Numbered from the stretch's first letter, positions 22,378 through 33,668 are shown. The stretch is DNA of 64,000 nucleotides from Lepiota brunneoincarnata (GCA_023014365.1 JAEBUN010000002.1:1674001-1738000); one strand, 5' to 3'. Made by a program: numbers and translations. The notes: generated by a model from the sequence alone, not told the origin.

Positions 22378-23029
22378 TCAGTCATTACGGTGCTTCCAAG
22401 CAAAAAAGTCCAACATCTTTTGTTGTATATCCTCCTCAGCCGTCCCCCAGTCTCTACACATTCTCGTGTCCGCAATCCTGTCCATCTCGAAATCCCGTTT
22501 CATAAAATCTCCCGCCTCTAGTGTGTGATCAGCTTCACACAGGAACGTTTGCCGCAGGTAATTGAGACAGTGTCTGACATGTGCGGGTGTGGATACGGGA
22601 TGCTTTCGGTCTTGAATCGCGCGCTCCATCTCCCTCACACAATGCATTTGGTGCCAGAATACGAGATTGAAGATTCTGTATTCAGGACTGAGGTGGACCC
22701 GACCAAACCCTCGTGGATAGAGCATGAGGGAATCCCATTCGTCCTCGGTGGCGACGTCGGTAAGGTTAAGACCATAGTGAACGGACTCGTGGAGGGTCAT
22801 GGCGACAAAAGACGTATCCTTCTCGAGCGGGAGCTCAATGGGATAGTCATTTCCGATGTAAGCTGTGGGTGGGGGGTAGGTATGTTTCAACAGAATAACG
22901 GTCATGTACATACTGTATTTTCGAGGATGGATGATGCCTGGTGTATTGGAATATGCAGCTGAGTAGGGACAATGTAGCAATCACATTGAACCCCAGGAGG
23001 AAGGATTGGGGATTCAAAAATCGACCCAT
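22378..23029 (-). CDS. UstYa-like (DUF3328) protein U2, canonical HxxHC motifs
   Basis: UstYa-family protein. The start at 23029 gives MGRFLNPQSFLLGFNVIATLSLL, a signal anchor. The conserved body has MTLHESVHYGLNLTDVATEDEW, then HLSPEYRIFNLVFWHQMHCVRE with the first HxxHC intact, and AHVRHCLNYLRQTFLCEADHTLE with the second intact. The tail is TRMCRDWGTAEEDI...FFAWKHRND, stopping at 22378. About 215 residues. The frame changes once in a C-rich run at 22870-22877 (plus-strand G run), consistent with a 1-nt indel. Clearly more divergent from U1 and U3 than those are from each other. In gene order it is the U member of the inverted module with 7TM-B and E2. Confidence 0.8.
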
Positions 23030-23939
23030 GATAGATAGCGTAGCTTGCTACAACGCTACTGACTATTAACTCGTCGGAATGACCAATGGGGAAAAGATGC
23101 CATCTTCTATATACATATTTAGAACATGTGAAAGTTGGAAGGGCTAAAGCTTGATGTATATAGCGTGACTAGGGCCAAGTGCGATCTGAGATATATGGAA
23201 TCTGGAATTGACAATTCGGTGCGTCTCTCCAATCCTTACCAAGTCGACGGTAGGCTATGGTTAGTTCATGTGTGAGATTCTCGAAGGTGTTGACCACGAG
23301 TAAGTAGTCGGAAACTTGCCAAATGCCGGTCCAAATACAACTGCGGCCTGACCTTGACCCGGCAGTCATGCAAAGAAGGTTGGGTCAGGTCGAAATAGCC
23401 GCAGTATGCCCCTGGGCGCTGTCGCTATGTTCCGGATGATGGCCCGGCGCTCGATTAATGAATCCACAAATAGATTCTTATAGAACATTGCCCCAGAGAT
23501 CTAAATAATCGAGCTTGGATATTAGGGTTGCTTCGGGGCACGCTCGATTCAAAGGTTCTTTGGAGACATGAGGCTCCTTGCATTCCCAGCGACTGCGCGG
23601 GCTGTGATTTCTTTTTTTTTTTTACTGACGGCCTACCCTCTGATCGGTTCAAGGCCACGGTCGTTTCTATAATTACACTCGCTCGCCGGAACCGCATGGC
23701 AGCCCAATTTTCAAAAGACCGGGAACAGCTCGACTTTATCACATATACATCACATATACTGGCTACTCGAGATTGGTTTATATTACACAAGGAACGTTGG
23801 GCAGAGTTTTCTGCAATATGAGGCAGAAAACACGTCATTTTAACATGACGTTGAAAGGAACTTTGCCGTCATCCCTTCAGGCGCAGGGGAGGTCAAACAC
23901 GTCAACAGGATAAAAAAACTGGGCTGTGTCATGTGTTGC

Positions 23940-24116
23940 TCACTCGAGGTTAATGGCTTCCGTTGAGTCTTCAGCAGCGTGCTCTAAGAACAATCATCAC
24001 CGGGTAAGCCTCGACTTTGGTTTTTTGTTAATATATCGCTACTTACCCGGGAGCACGATAGCTTGGGCACTGAGCATAAGGGCGCAGAGAAGGGCAAGTT
24101 GATAGAGGAATTTCAT
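23940..24116 (-). CDS. Putative 37-residue secreted peptide
   Basis: Two short exons (24116-24047 and 23983-23940) joined across a 63-nt intron with GTAAGT donor and TTCTTAG acceptor. The product starts MKFLYQLALLCALMLSAQA, a textbook signal peptide with a small-residue cleavage site, and then has only about 18 acidic residues ending STEAINLE before a stop. A TATAAAG lies about 50 bases upstream on the same strand. It lies between E2 and U2 on the strand both use. No Cys, no internal repeat and no Kex2-type KR site. It may be a peptide precursor for the neighbouring UstYa-like protein, a small secreted protein, or chance; the first is speculation. Confidence 0.45.
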
Positions 24117-24163
24117 GTCTCTGAGTGAGGAATGATGTTTGTAGCGGGTTACCTTGGTATGTG

Positions 24164-24170
24164 CTTTATA
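24164..24170 (-). promoter_or_regulatory. TATA-like box of the small peptide gene
   Basis: TATAAAG on the minus strand, about 50 bases before the ATG at 24116. Spacing fits a fungal TATA element with a short leader. Confidence 0.35.
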
Positions 24171-24528
24171 CGAATCCCAAATTAGTGGTACCTAGAGTGC
24201 TTTACACGGTCAAGGTTCGTGTCATCAGATCTGTGGCCTGTTTTCTCTCAACAGCATGCTGTATCAAACCGGTGTAGATGCTGGTTATCATTGGCTTGTC
24301 TATCGGGCGCTGGAGTGTGGCGCGTTCTAAACGTCGTGAAAGATGCCGTGATCTCTGACCAATAAGGCGGGAAAAGCAATAAAGGTGCGGGAAAAATATA
24401 TATATCGGAGTTCGGATAGTCCTTGTAGATACAGTTTGCTTCCCCTTACATCTGGGCGACTGGTCTTCTGACTGCATCGACGCCTTCTTCCTCTAATATT
24501 TTCTCACTCCTGCAGTTCGATGGCCGGC

Positions 24529-24762
24529 TTACGCTGTCACCAGCAATAGATAAGCTAGCCCCATGACAATCATGATTGGCCTCCCAATTATAATATAATA
24601 AAACCATGAGGAAACAGAGCCATATATTTTCTCACTGAAAGCTTCGGAGGAAGCTTGTCGCCCCGCCATCATCGCATATTCAGTAACGGTTTGGCTTCTA
24701 TGTGTATACTCACCCTCACGAAAAAAAAACCCGTAGGGTGTCCAAATCCCCAAACTTTCCAC
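24529..24762 (-). CDS. Small ORF with C-terminal membrane helix, unassigned
   Basis: An open minus-strand frame whose coding appearance extends upstream to about 24840 through a Cys-rich stretch (SCYFYAADVCPGTCTSN), and which ends in a hydrophobic helix (YYIIIGRPIMIVMGLAYLLL) just before the stop at 24529. No start codon is convincing without an unresolved intron upstream. It may be the end of a small membrane protein or a relic. Not recognised. Confidence 0.25.
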   Translation of the reverse strand: MESLGIWTPYGFFFREGEYTHRSQTVTEYAMMAGRQASSEAFSEKIYGSVSSWFYYIIIGRPIMIVMGLAYLLLVTA

Positions 24763-25161
24763 ATTGCTAGTACAAGTTCCGGGACAAACATCAGCCGCGT
24801 AAAAGTAGCATGACTGCGCAACAAACAGTATCAGCCTGTGATGAGGCTAAGCATGGGTCAAGGCGAAGAAGCACTTGACCGTCATCACCTTTTCGTTCTT
24901 TGACAATCAGAAAACCTCAGAGGTCTACTAAGAAGTCGGACAGTATACCACCGGTTGTCCTCGTTTCGGACGTGAGTAAATATCTATCACGACTTATAGA
25001 AGTTTTGCACGCTGTTTCCACGTCACACGCCTAATATACGCTAAAACATCAGACAACCATAGATATGCAATTGCCCAAGGCCAGGTAGTAATTGGATCAT
25101 ATATCTCATGTTCAAATATCTCTGTTTACGGCATATCGGGTAATGGTGATCTACAGATTCA

Positions 25162-26158
25162 TCAAGTAAATGCAACCGAGGATTGGAGCACAAAGATTCC
25201 TGAAAAACAGGGCATCAGAAAGAGTTAGCCTCTCTAAGCTTGTCCGGAAAGCAGCGTACCGTTATCGTGATGATGCTCCTTGTTTTGCCACCAGTTCAAG
25301 TTACACACGGTACCTTGTTCGCACCGAACCTGGAAGCTGACCAACTGATTCTGTGGACAATGGAAGTTGTGCTGGAAATGAGAGCCGTTGAAAACCTGCG
25401 CGCCAGAAATCCTCTGGCTGTTACAGGTAGGGCGGTTGGAAAACGTCAGATCCCGTGCTTTCAGTGGCTGAGTCAGGTCCAGCTGGTCTATTTCTATGCT
25501 GCTCGTCCCGCTAACGGTGTCAGGAGGAGGCTTTATGACCAATTGGCAAAATTCCATCAGGTAGTCCACCGGGCGAAACTGGGCGATCGTAGTTATCTAT
25601 GATACCGAGTCAGTATGCTGCCCACTCGGATTGTCGTATTATTTACCGTTTCTGAAACATGGAATTCTCTATCCTCAGGTGAAATTACCCCGATCGGAGT
25701 CATGCTCCTCTTGGGATCATTGCCAAGGGCAGTGTGTGGGATTGTTTGGATCAAGTGGTGCAAGGAGGAGGGGCCAGTTCTTGAAAGTGCGGACGGAAGG
25801 CTGGGTAGTCGCATACATGTTCTCCAGATTGATAAACTGCGATGGTCGTTTCAATCGTTCAAAGTCGTCGTGTGTAATCCAGTGGATGGGATAGAACGAG
25901 CTCGACGGTGGGAAGGATGTGAAATATACCCTTGCATATATTGCCAAGGCGAGGTTGAGAAGGGTAAAGGTGATGTTGGAGATGAAGATTGGACTCGGAA
26001 GGGATTTCGTAGCGGATGCTTCGTTCTGGTGTCCCTTGCCATTGGGGGAGTCCAAGCCGTCTTCAGAGGCCTGTTTCCTTCAGAAGGGGCGAGTAGTCTC
26101 GACGTGAGCTCTGGCCGGATGGTCCGCCAAACCACTTTGCGCTGAGCTTTGGCAGCAT
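25162..26158 (-). CDS. Single-pass membrane protein E2 (frame-disrupted)
   Basis: Paralogue of E1 and E3. The start at 26158 (MLPKLSAKWFGG) is followed by SSRRDYSPLLKE, a membrane helix (ITFTLLNLALAIYARVYF), FKNWPLLLAPLDPNNP and, after an intron, the conserved FCQLVIKPPPDT, IEIDQLDLTQPLKARDLTF, HFQHNFHCPQNQ and CNLNWWQ. The last exon gives IFVLQSSVAFT and stops at 25162. Compared with E1 there are extra bases near 26068 and near 25735, each breaking the frame. Either a decaying copy or two assembly errors. Divergently arranged with 7TM-B. Confidence 0.65.
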
Positions 26159-27087
26159 GCTGGTGATGCTTGAAGGCTGAAAGGATAGTTGGCTGGATTT
26201 GTTCATATCATCTATTCCGTGTGACACTGGTTATTCTGGATCCGAGATCTTGCCATCGTGAGACTTTGTTGATCTAGATTGATACCGTATGGGCGTGACC
26301 GACAGAACCCAAGGTAACTCGGCGAGTCCTGCCCCCACGCCTTTCTCATGTTAATCATTGATTTCAGCGCTCTCAAAGAAAAGACACCGATTTATGGTAA
26401 GCTCGATGATTCGCTGCCTTGATGCTCCAGATGAAATGCAGGATACGCCAAGTCATTCCAGACAACTTGGTAACAGAACCCCCTAGGTCCATATCATGCC
26501 CGTGGTTGCACCAAGGTGCCACTTCAGCGGAATGACCTCCAGTATAGTGCCGGCGGTAGGAAAGGTATTCGGACCCGGCGACCCTGCAATCGACAACACA
26601 ACCGCCCGCTAAAAGCAGCCACCTCTTTGTATTTCCCATTTCGAGCAGATTCATAAGTGAGTTCGCCTGACATCAAATCAATCCATCGGCAGTGATAGCA
26701 CGCCCTGGGTACTACAGCGTGTCACCTTGCTTGACCAGTTGACCCCGTGCACAACTACACTAGGCTTTATAACACCTCTTCTGGATCGTCTACGGCCAAC
26801 TATCTGGACGGTTGTATCCGGTGCAAGTTAAACATATCTGATCTGATCAAGCATTGCCCAATCAAGAGCGGGCGCGCAGCGTTGCCCAGCGTTACCTTGA
26901 TCACAGGTTCTATTTATTTTATTCTTGTTGATCCATGCCAAATCATTTTGCGATTGAGTTCAGTCTTATCCAGACCGGCTGTGCTTCACCGGACAAGCGC
27001 ACGTAAACATTGCACTCTTTTTATGCCTGGGAGCGAACATACCGACAAGCGACTCCACTTACAAGACCCTCCCAAAGCTACGGAAGT

Positions 27088-28365
27088 ATGAGCGCCCCTG
27101 ATATAAACGACCCCTCCACTTGGACTCCATCCACAGAGACCAAGAGTGACGTCTTCAACGATGCCGTGGATCTCGTCGCATCAACTACTCTCATCGCGCT
27201 TCTGTACGGAATCGCATTGACCCTCTACTTCACTTGTGCACGTACACTGTATGCCCAGCTCAAAAACTCAGAGAGGAGGCGACAGGCAGTATTCATGCTG
27301 ATTTATACTACCGTCCTCACCATCTGCGGCGGTCTCTACATGGTATCCAATTGTCGAATCACACAACATGCATATGTCGAGCAGCGCCTCTTCCCATCTG
27401 GTCCGGCAGCGTACACTCTTTTCATCTTTTCCTCGCCTGACGGCATCCTGGGAATCACCACTTACTTCATCGTCAACTGGATGACGGATGCAATGCTTGT
27501 ACGTGCTCTGCTCCTCACTTTCAATCGCCTGCCCCTTTTAACCGTTGAGATTGCAGATCTGGCGTGTCTATGTACTCTGGAGCATCAAGCGATATGTCTG
27601 GTTAATCATCACGATCCCATGTTTAATCTATATGGCGTCCTTCTGTGAGCCCATTCAACCTCGCTTCTGTGGCAGCATCGCTGATCTGGAATCTCAGCCA
27701 TGAGCATTGTCATCATCTTTGAATCATCCCGGCCGACTCAGTCTTTCTGGTCATCGGTTGCCGTTCCATTTGCTTTGGCATATTATGCGTTGACTGCATC
27801 GCTCACCATTATTGCCACATTCCTGATGACCTTCCGGCTGTTGATTGCTCGAAGGCAATATATTCAAGCAATGGGCAGCAGTAAGTGGCTGTCGAGAATG
27901 CGAGTGCAGGATGTCTGCTGACTGTATTGGCCGATGCAGGGGATTCGGCCCACGCCAGGCAATATCTGGGTATTGCAACGATGATCATTGAATCGTCGTC
28001 CCTCTATTCGGCCTGGTCTATTGTCTTCCTCGGGCTTTATATCGTGAACAATCCTATCCAGAACGTTTTCCTGGGGACACTGCCAGACATACAGGTGAGT
28101 TGTTTACATCGGGCATGAGAGGAGCACCAATGAATATCATTACGTATAGATCATTGCTCTATTATTGATCATCTACCGCGTGTCTCGCGGCAGGGCATGG
28201 AAGGCCGATACCCAAAACGTTATCAGTACCATGTCCTGGAAGACAAATAGTGCAGCTCCCGGAAGCAAACCTACCTTCCGCTCCGGAGGTGGCCAAAGTG
28301 CTACGCGTATCCAACTCTCCGAAGTCAAGACCGTCTCTGTTGACGATGGAAAACCTGCTGTGTAA
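27088..28365 (+). CDS. Seven-helix membrane protein, copy B
   Basis: Intact member of the four-copy family, about 370 residues, function unknown. Exons splice cleanly across four introns. The N-terminus MSAPDINDPSTWTPSTETKS is polar, then seven hydrophobic segments: near VDLVASTTLIALLYGIAL, FMLIYTTVLTICGGLYMV, ILGITTYFIVNWMTDAM, YVWLIITIPCLIYM plus MSIVIIFE, FWSSVAVPFALAYYALTASL, IESSSLYSAWSIVFLGLYIV and QIIALLLIIYRV. A cytosolic-looking Ser/Gly tail starts SRGRAWKADTQ. A conserved WR(V/L)YVLWS(I/V)K loop follows helix 3. The topology resembles a receptor or sensor but no known receptor motif is visible. Almost identical to copy C, introns included. Confidence 0.85.
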
Positions 28366-29429
28366 AGATATCTCAATATTATTGTTTCGTGTTTTCCAAT
28401 GTCTTAACCATGTCTGTCGGTCGGGCCCCGACGGATGGCTTTTCTTCTTTCTTTCTTTCTTTCCTTGCGTTCACCTGATATTGTCTTTGTCTCGGGTTTG
28501 ACAACGGCGGCCCAGGGCCGATCATCGGAAAACACAGTAAATTACATCTCGTAGTCAATTCATTACATGTTTAGCAACGTTGATGGGTACGTTCACAGAC
28601 CAATGGAGAGGCAGAGCGTTTGAAGCAATTGTGAGGGTTCTGAACGAGATATATTGTGGCCGAGCGGTCCGCAGATTACTCCCTGCCATACGAAGAGATT
28701 TTTATGCTAGGTATTCGCATGTATCGATTAGACCACGAGGCAGGAGCCACAACATTCCATCCGCATGCATTTCAGGAGAAAATCGCCAGGTGCTACACGA
28801 AGCGGTGGAGTCAACCTGTACCCCAAGTATATGACTCTTTTTACATGGGGTTGTTTTGGGAAGGAACTTGTTGGAAATTGGAGCTCGGGGTCATTATTGA
28901 CGCACAGCAACCAATATGATGAAGGTGGAGCGGGGGTGCTGACAGAGGTGTTCGGCCATCGGGGCAAGTCCTGGGCAGTCGGAGACAACCTCCCGTATGT
29001 ATCCAAGTTCAAACGTTCAAATAACCCCAAGGAGTGCCGGCTTTCTCGGCTGCCGTGTCCCCAGGTTTTCAACTATGCGGATCGTATCGTTTTCTACCTT
29101 GCACAAAACTGCACTCGGAATATTCTCCCTCTAGCACATACAGTCGTCTATCATGTCGGACGGCAGGCGGGACAACCCGAGATGTAACCGGGTGTTGTAA
29201 TGTATCCAGATTTCGAATAACAAAGCATCACCAGCTCTGTCATTCTATTATACACGAGTTGCGTTGCTTTGCACTGAAATACCCTGTTCACCAAAAGGGA
29301 ACTTTGGTTTTCTTTTCGACCTACTTGATAATTTGACTACGAAAGCAAATATGATATCGTGGAAGCGCAAAAAAACCCGGCCGGAAGCTCGTAGGATTCT
29401 GGGAACATGATATAATTGCAGAGATGGCT
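28366..29429. other. Spacer of the inverted repeat, coding-like but unassigned
   Basis: Between the tail-to-tail 7TM genes. Plus-strand frames at 28656-28919 (RMYRLDHEAGATTFHPHAFQ) and 28920-29187 (GKSWAVGDNLPYVSKF) look mildly protein-like but share no motif I recognise and lack a clear splice plan. It may hold a relic gene captured in the palindrome. I make no functional call. Confidence 0.3.
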
Positions 29430-30719
29430 TTACGCCTCGGACTTCCCGTCGTCAACAGAGACGGTCTTGATGACAACGGCCTCGGAGAGTGAGTCGAAAC
29501 GCGTAGTGCTCTGGCCACCTCCCGAACGGAGCGTAGGTTTGTTTTCAGGCGCTGCGCTATTTGCCTTCCAGGACATAGTGCTGATAACCTGTTGGGTATC
29601 GGCCTTCCATGCCCTGCCGCGAGACACGCGGTAGATGATCAATAATAGAGCAATGATCTATACGTAATGATATTCATTGGTGCTCCTCTCATGCCCGGTG
29701 TAAACAACTCACCTGTATGTCTGGCAGTGTCCCCAGGAAAACGTTCTGGATAGGATTGTTCACGATATAAAGCCCAAGGAAGATAATAGACCAGACAGAA
29801 TAGAGGGACGACGATTCAATGATCATCGTTGCAATACTCAAGTATTGCCTGGCATGAGACGAATCTCCTGCATCGGCCAACACAGTCAGCATACATCCTG
29901 CACTCGCATTCTCGACAGCCACTTACTGCTGCCCATTGCTTGAATATATTGCCTTCGAGCAATCAACAGCCGGAAGGTCATCAGGAATGTGGCAATAATG
30001 GTGAGCGATGCAGTCAACGCATAATAGGCCAAAGCAAATGGAACGGCAACCGATGACCAGAAAGACTGAGTCGGCCGGGATGATTCAAAGATGATGACAA
30101 TGCTCATGGCTGAGATTCCAGATCAGCGATGCTGCCACAGAAGCGAGGTTGAATGGGCTCACAGAAGGACGCCATATAGATTAAACATGGGATCGTGATG
30201 ATTAACCAGACATATCGCTTGATGCTCCAAAGCACGTAGACTCGCCAGATCTGCAATTTCAACGGTTAAAAAGGGCAGGCGATTGAAAGTGAAGAGCAGG
30301 GCACGTACAAGCATTGCATCCGTCATCCAGTTGACGATGAAGTAAGTGGTGATTCCCAGGATACCGTCAGGCGAGGAGAAGATGAAAAGAGTGTACGCTG
30401 CCGGACCAGATGGGAAGAGGCGCTGCTCGACATATGCATGTTGTGTGATTCGACAATTGGATACCATGTAGAGACCGCCGCAGATGGTGAGGACGGTAGT
30501 ATAAATCAGCATGAATACTGCCTGTCGCCTCCTCTCTGAGTTTTTGAGCTGGGCATACAGTGTACGTGCACAAGTGAAGTAGAGGGTTAGTGCAATTCCG
30601 TACAGAAGCGCGATGAGAGTAGTTGATGCGATGAGATCCACGGCATCGTTGAAGACGTCACTCTTGGTCTCTGTGGATGGAGTCCAAGTGGAGGGGTCGT
30701 TTAGATCAGGGGCGCTCAT
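29430..30719 (-). CDS. Seven-helix membrane protein, copy C
   Basis: Intact near-twin of copy B on the opposite strand. The start MSAPDLNDPSTWTPSTETKS is at 30719 and the stop at 29430. The same five exons apply, including the intron after MTDAML and the one after MGS. The C-terminal tail differs slightly from B (TTRFDSLSEAVVIKTVSVDDGK), with a short insertion. All seven hydrophobic segments and the WRVYVLWSIKRYVWL loop are kept. Divergent from E3. The absence of frame breaks in B and C, unlike A and D, suggests a functional or recent pair. Confidence 0.85.
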
Positions 30720-31432
30720 ACCTCCGAAGCTGTGAGAGGATCTTGTAGGCGGAACTGCTCGACATATAAAAGGGATGTATTGTTTACACGCGCTTGCCCT
30801 ACCATGCTGAATGAGACCGAGTTTCGCGCCTGCTCTTAGTTGGGTTATTGGATGTAACCAGACAAAACCGCTCTTGCACCGGTTACTACTGCTGACGGCA
30901 CACACGATGTCCAGAAGAAGTGATATGGTGCCTAGGAAAGGTTCACCTCGGTCGTCAGCCGCCTGATGCCCAAAGTTGTCCACGGGGTGAAGTGGCTAAT
31001 CTTACACGGTGTAGTACCTAGCATGTGTGCCATCATTGTAGATGGATTGATGCGAACCCATGGTTGACGTCCTATGGAAACTTCATGCGGTGAAGAACAT
31101 GCTGCGTGGCTGCCCTGGAGAGGGCGGTTAATAGTTATACAGGATGAATGGCTAATATTGGGCAGCGTTCGGAACTAGTGATTGACATGTTGAAGGTAGA
31201 AAGGTGAAACGGCAGCTGTTGGCGTTGGCCAGACTGTCGATAACACCATGTGAATGCTGAGTTCAAATAAAACAAAAATAAAAGAAAAAAAGGATGGCAC
31301 CATGTGACACGATTGATGCAATCTGGCACGTGCCCTGTACAAAGATATTGCGCTCGGGCGCATTCACACGGAACTCATCAAGCATGTGCACGCAGATATG
31401 AAAGGATCACCTTTCCAACTCTCAAGCTCATT

Positions 31433-32424
31433 ATGCTGTCGTTCAGCTCAAAGTGGCAACGCAGACTATCACGTCGGGACTATGCTCCCCTCCCCGGAGA
31501 AACAGGGTCTGAGGACACATTAGACTCTACTAAATTAGACTCTCTCGACGGCAAGGGACACCAGAGCCCTGAACCGAGTTCAAAATCCCCTTGGAGCCCT
31601 GCCCTTGTTGCTACCATTCTGCTTGCCCTTCTCAACCTAGTCTTGGTTGTATATGTATGGGCATATCCCACATCCTTCCCACCATCTACCGCGTTTTTCC
31701 CCACCCACAGACTCACTCATGATGACCTTGAACGGCTAAGGCGACCGTCACAGTTTGTCCATCTGGAGAACGTCCGGGCAACCAGTCAGCTTCCTCCACA
31801 GACATTCAAGAACTGGCCTCTCCTCCTCGTACCTATCGATTCTGACAACCCACACACCACCCTTGGTGATGATCCCAAGCCGGTCGGAATGAGGACACCC
31901 GGCGACAGAGCATTTCGCATTTCGGGAACGGTACTCAAAATTTCACATCATGAGTTGTAGACTATTGACACTGAAATTCATAGATATCTACAGTCGCCCA
32001 GTTTCGCGCGATAGACTATATGATGGAATTTTGCCAGTTGGTCATAAAACCTCCCCCGGGCACCGTCAATGGAACAAGCAGCATAGAAATTTACCAGTTG
32101 GACCTGGACTCTGCCGCTGAAAGCACGGGATCTAACGTTTTCCAACCGTCCAACCTGTAACACCCAGAGGATTTCTGGCGCACAGGTTTTCAACGGTTCT
32201 CATTTCCAACACAACTTCAATTGTCCCCGGGATCAGCTGCTCAGCTTCGAGGTTCGGTGTGGAAAAGGATCTGGATGTAACTTGGACTGGTGGCAAATGA
32301 ATGGGCATTACGACTACGGTATGTTGCAATCATATCTCCAAGTAAATCCGGGGCGTTGTTGATTCGTGACGGCTCTGTTATAGGGATGTTCATGCTCCAG
32401 TCCTCTGTCGCAATTGCTGTATAA
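31433..32424 (+). CDS. Single-pass membrane protein E3
   Basis: Third E paralogue. The start at 31433 gives MLSFSSKWQRRLSRRDYAPLPGE, a membrane helix (ATILLALLNLVLVVYVWAYP), then HRLTHDDLERLRRPSQFVHLE, FKNWPLLLVPIDSDNPHTTLG and, after an intron, FRAIDYMMEFCQLVIKPPPG, PTCNTQRISGAQVFNGSHFQ, CNLDWWQ and the last exon MFMLQSSVAIAV. One extra G at 32106-32107 breaks the frame inside the conserved LDL(T)LPLKARDL segment. Followed on the same strand by the GNAT gene and U3. Confidence 0.7.
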
Positions 32425-32677
32425 ATTGGCCTATGTAGCCTTATATTTGTATCGCGAGGTCGACTTTAGCGTAATTTACCAAGCCCATAGGATGGGTGAT
32501 TCAGATTGACGTCTTCATATACCCCACGGCTTTTTAGTACCACAGTGCAGGGCCCGTTTCCTGGTATGTTTGATTGCTGGTGTACTCTAGAGTTATAAAT
32601 AAACAATATCCATGCATCGAGAACTATATAACATATGTCCTCAACGGTGCAACGGTAAACAATCCCTATCCTTTGCA

Positions 32678-33668
32678 ATGTATCGCGTTGTTCATGTAAC
32701 TGAACTTGATGGTGCGAACTATCCCGTTTCTACAGCCCTGAGATAGGCCCTCACCAGACCCCAAACTAGATCCGAAGGTGCAACAAGCCATAGCTGTCCT
32801 TAACAAAGCCTTCAATGACGGTATTGGGTCTGAATCTGGTTTGCGAACCTGGGTCTGAGCTCACATCACTAAAGAGCCCGTTTCAAACGCACTTGTTGGA
32901 GGACGTGAAGACTTACGGGGTCTCCTGATGAAAGCCTGCGTTCGAGCGGGGGTGGTTGGAGGACAGTTATATGTGGCTTTAAACGAGGATGATCAAGTCA
33001 TAGGTGCCGCCATCTGGTACCCGCCGGGGAGCGATTTCCTCTCGGAGTTGGTCGTTTCCCTGACTTCTCTATATGTTATTCTGAATGATCAAACAGTGAA
33101 GAGCAGCAGCAACAAGGTGCAGGGGAGCTTCTTTCTATCATTGAGAAAGATGATCCACCTCTATACTCGTGGTGGATCAATACGGTTCGTTGTATACTGA
33201 TTGTAACATTCTGACGACCGTCTAATTACGACCCCAGCTTTTACCTTCAAACACCGCAACAAGCAATAAATACCTGGGAGAGGGTTTCAAGATGAAAAAT
33301 TGGACCCTGTATTCGTTGGGGGTAGCTCCAAACTACCAAAGGAAAGGTATCGGTAGACTTCTCGTGAAGGTGGGAGAAGATCAGGTATGTGGATCGTCGA
33401 TGCTTACCGAAACGCGCGATCATGACGGACAATATATCAGGCAACTAGCCAAGGTGTATCTACATCTTTCGAAGCGGACAATGAGAAAAGTGTAGGTTTC
33501 TAGGTTCTGATGATGGTGTTATTAGAAGCTCATCGGCGAGGTAATGATCAGCTCGTTATCTATGAACGCCTCGGATATAGAGTGGCTGGGTTTGATTACG
33601 TTCAAGGCCCCCCCAATGTACCGGGATACAACTTCTACTGTCTCACGAAGACTTCCTTCCAGCAATAG
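32678..33668 (+). CDS. GNAT family N-acetyltransferase
   Basis: Acetyl-CoA-dependent acetyltransferase of the GNAT fold. Exons give QQAIAVLNKAFND, NALVGGREDLRGLLMKACVRAG, GGQLYVALNEDDQVIGAAIWYPPG, EKDDPPLYSWWINT, WTLYSLGVAPNYQRKGIGRLL (motif A, the acetyl-CoA pyrophosphate loop QRKGIG), GVSTSFEADNEKS and LVIYERLGYRVAGFDYV. The stop is at 33666-33668. Six introns fit well from 32800 on. The N-terminus is uncertain: a frame from MYRVVHVTELDGANYP at 32678 needs one base change near 32740 to reach the body. Substrate unknown. It sits between E3 and U3, positions that are adjacent in the other modules. Confidence 0.75.

Larger units (their letters stand above)
27088..30719. repeat. Large inverted repeat formed by 7TM-B and 7TM-C
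   Basis: Copies B (27088-28365, plus) and C (30719-29430, minus) form two arms of about 1.3 kb in opposite orientation around a spacer of about 1.06 kb. Coding sequence and introns are nearly the same in both arms, with scattered substitutions. The divergent E2 and E3 genes continue the mirror symmetry outward at lower similarity. Confidence 0.85.

Noticed and set aside
23940..24116. Tandem core repeats expected of a ustiloxin-type precursor
   Set aside because: The peptide has no internal repeat and no KR processing site, so it is reported only as a possible precursor.
27088..30719. Palindrome as a DNA transposon with terminal inverted repeats
   Set aside because: The arms are complete 7TM genes with introns, there is no transposase-like frame between them, and no flanking target-site duplication is evident.
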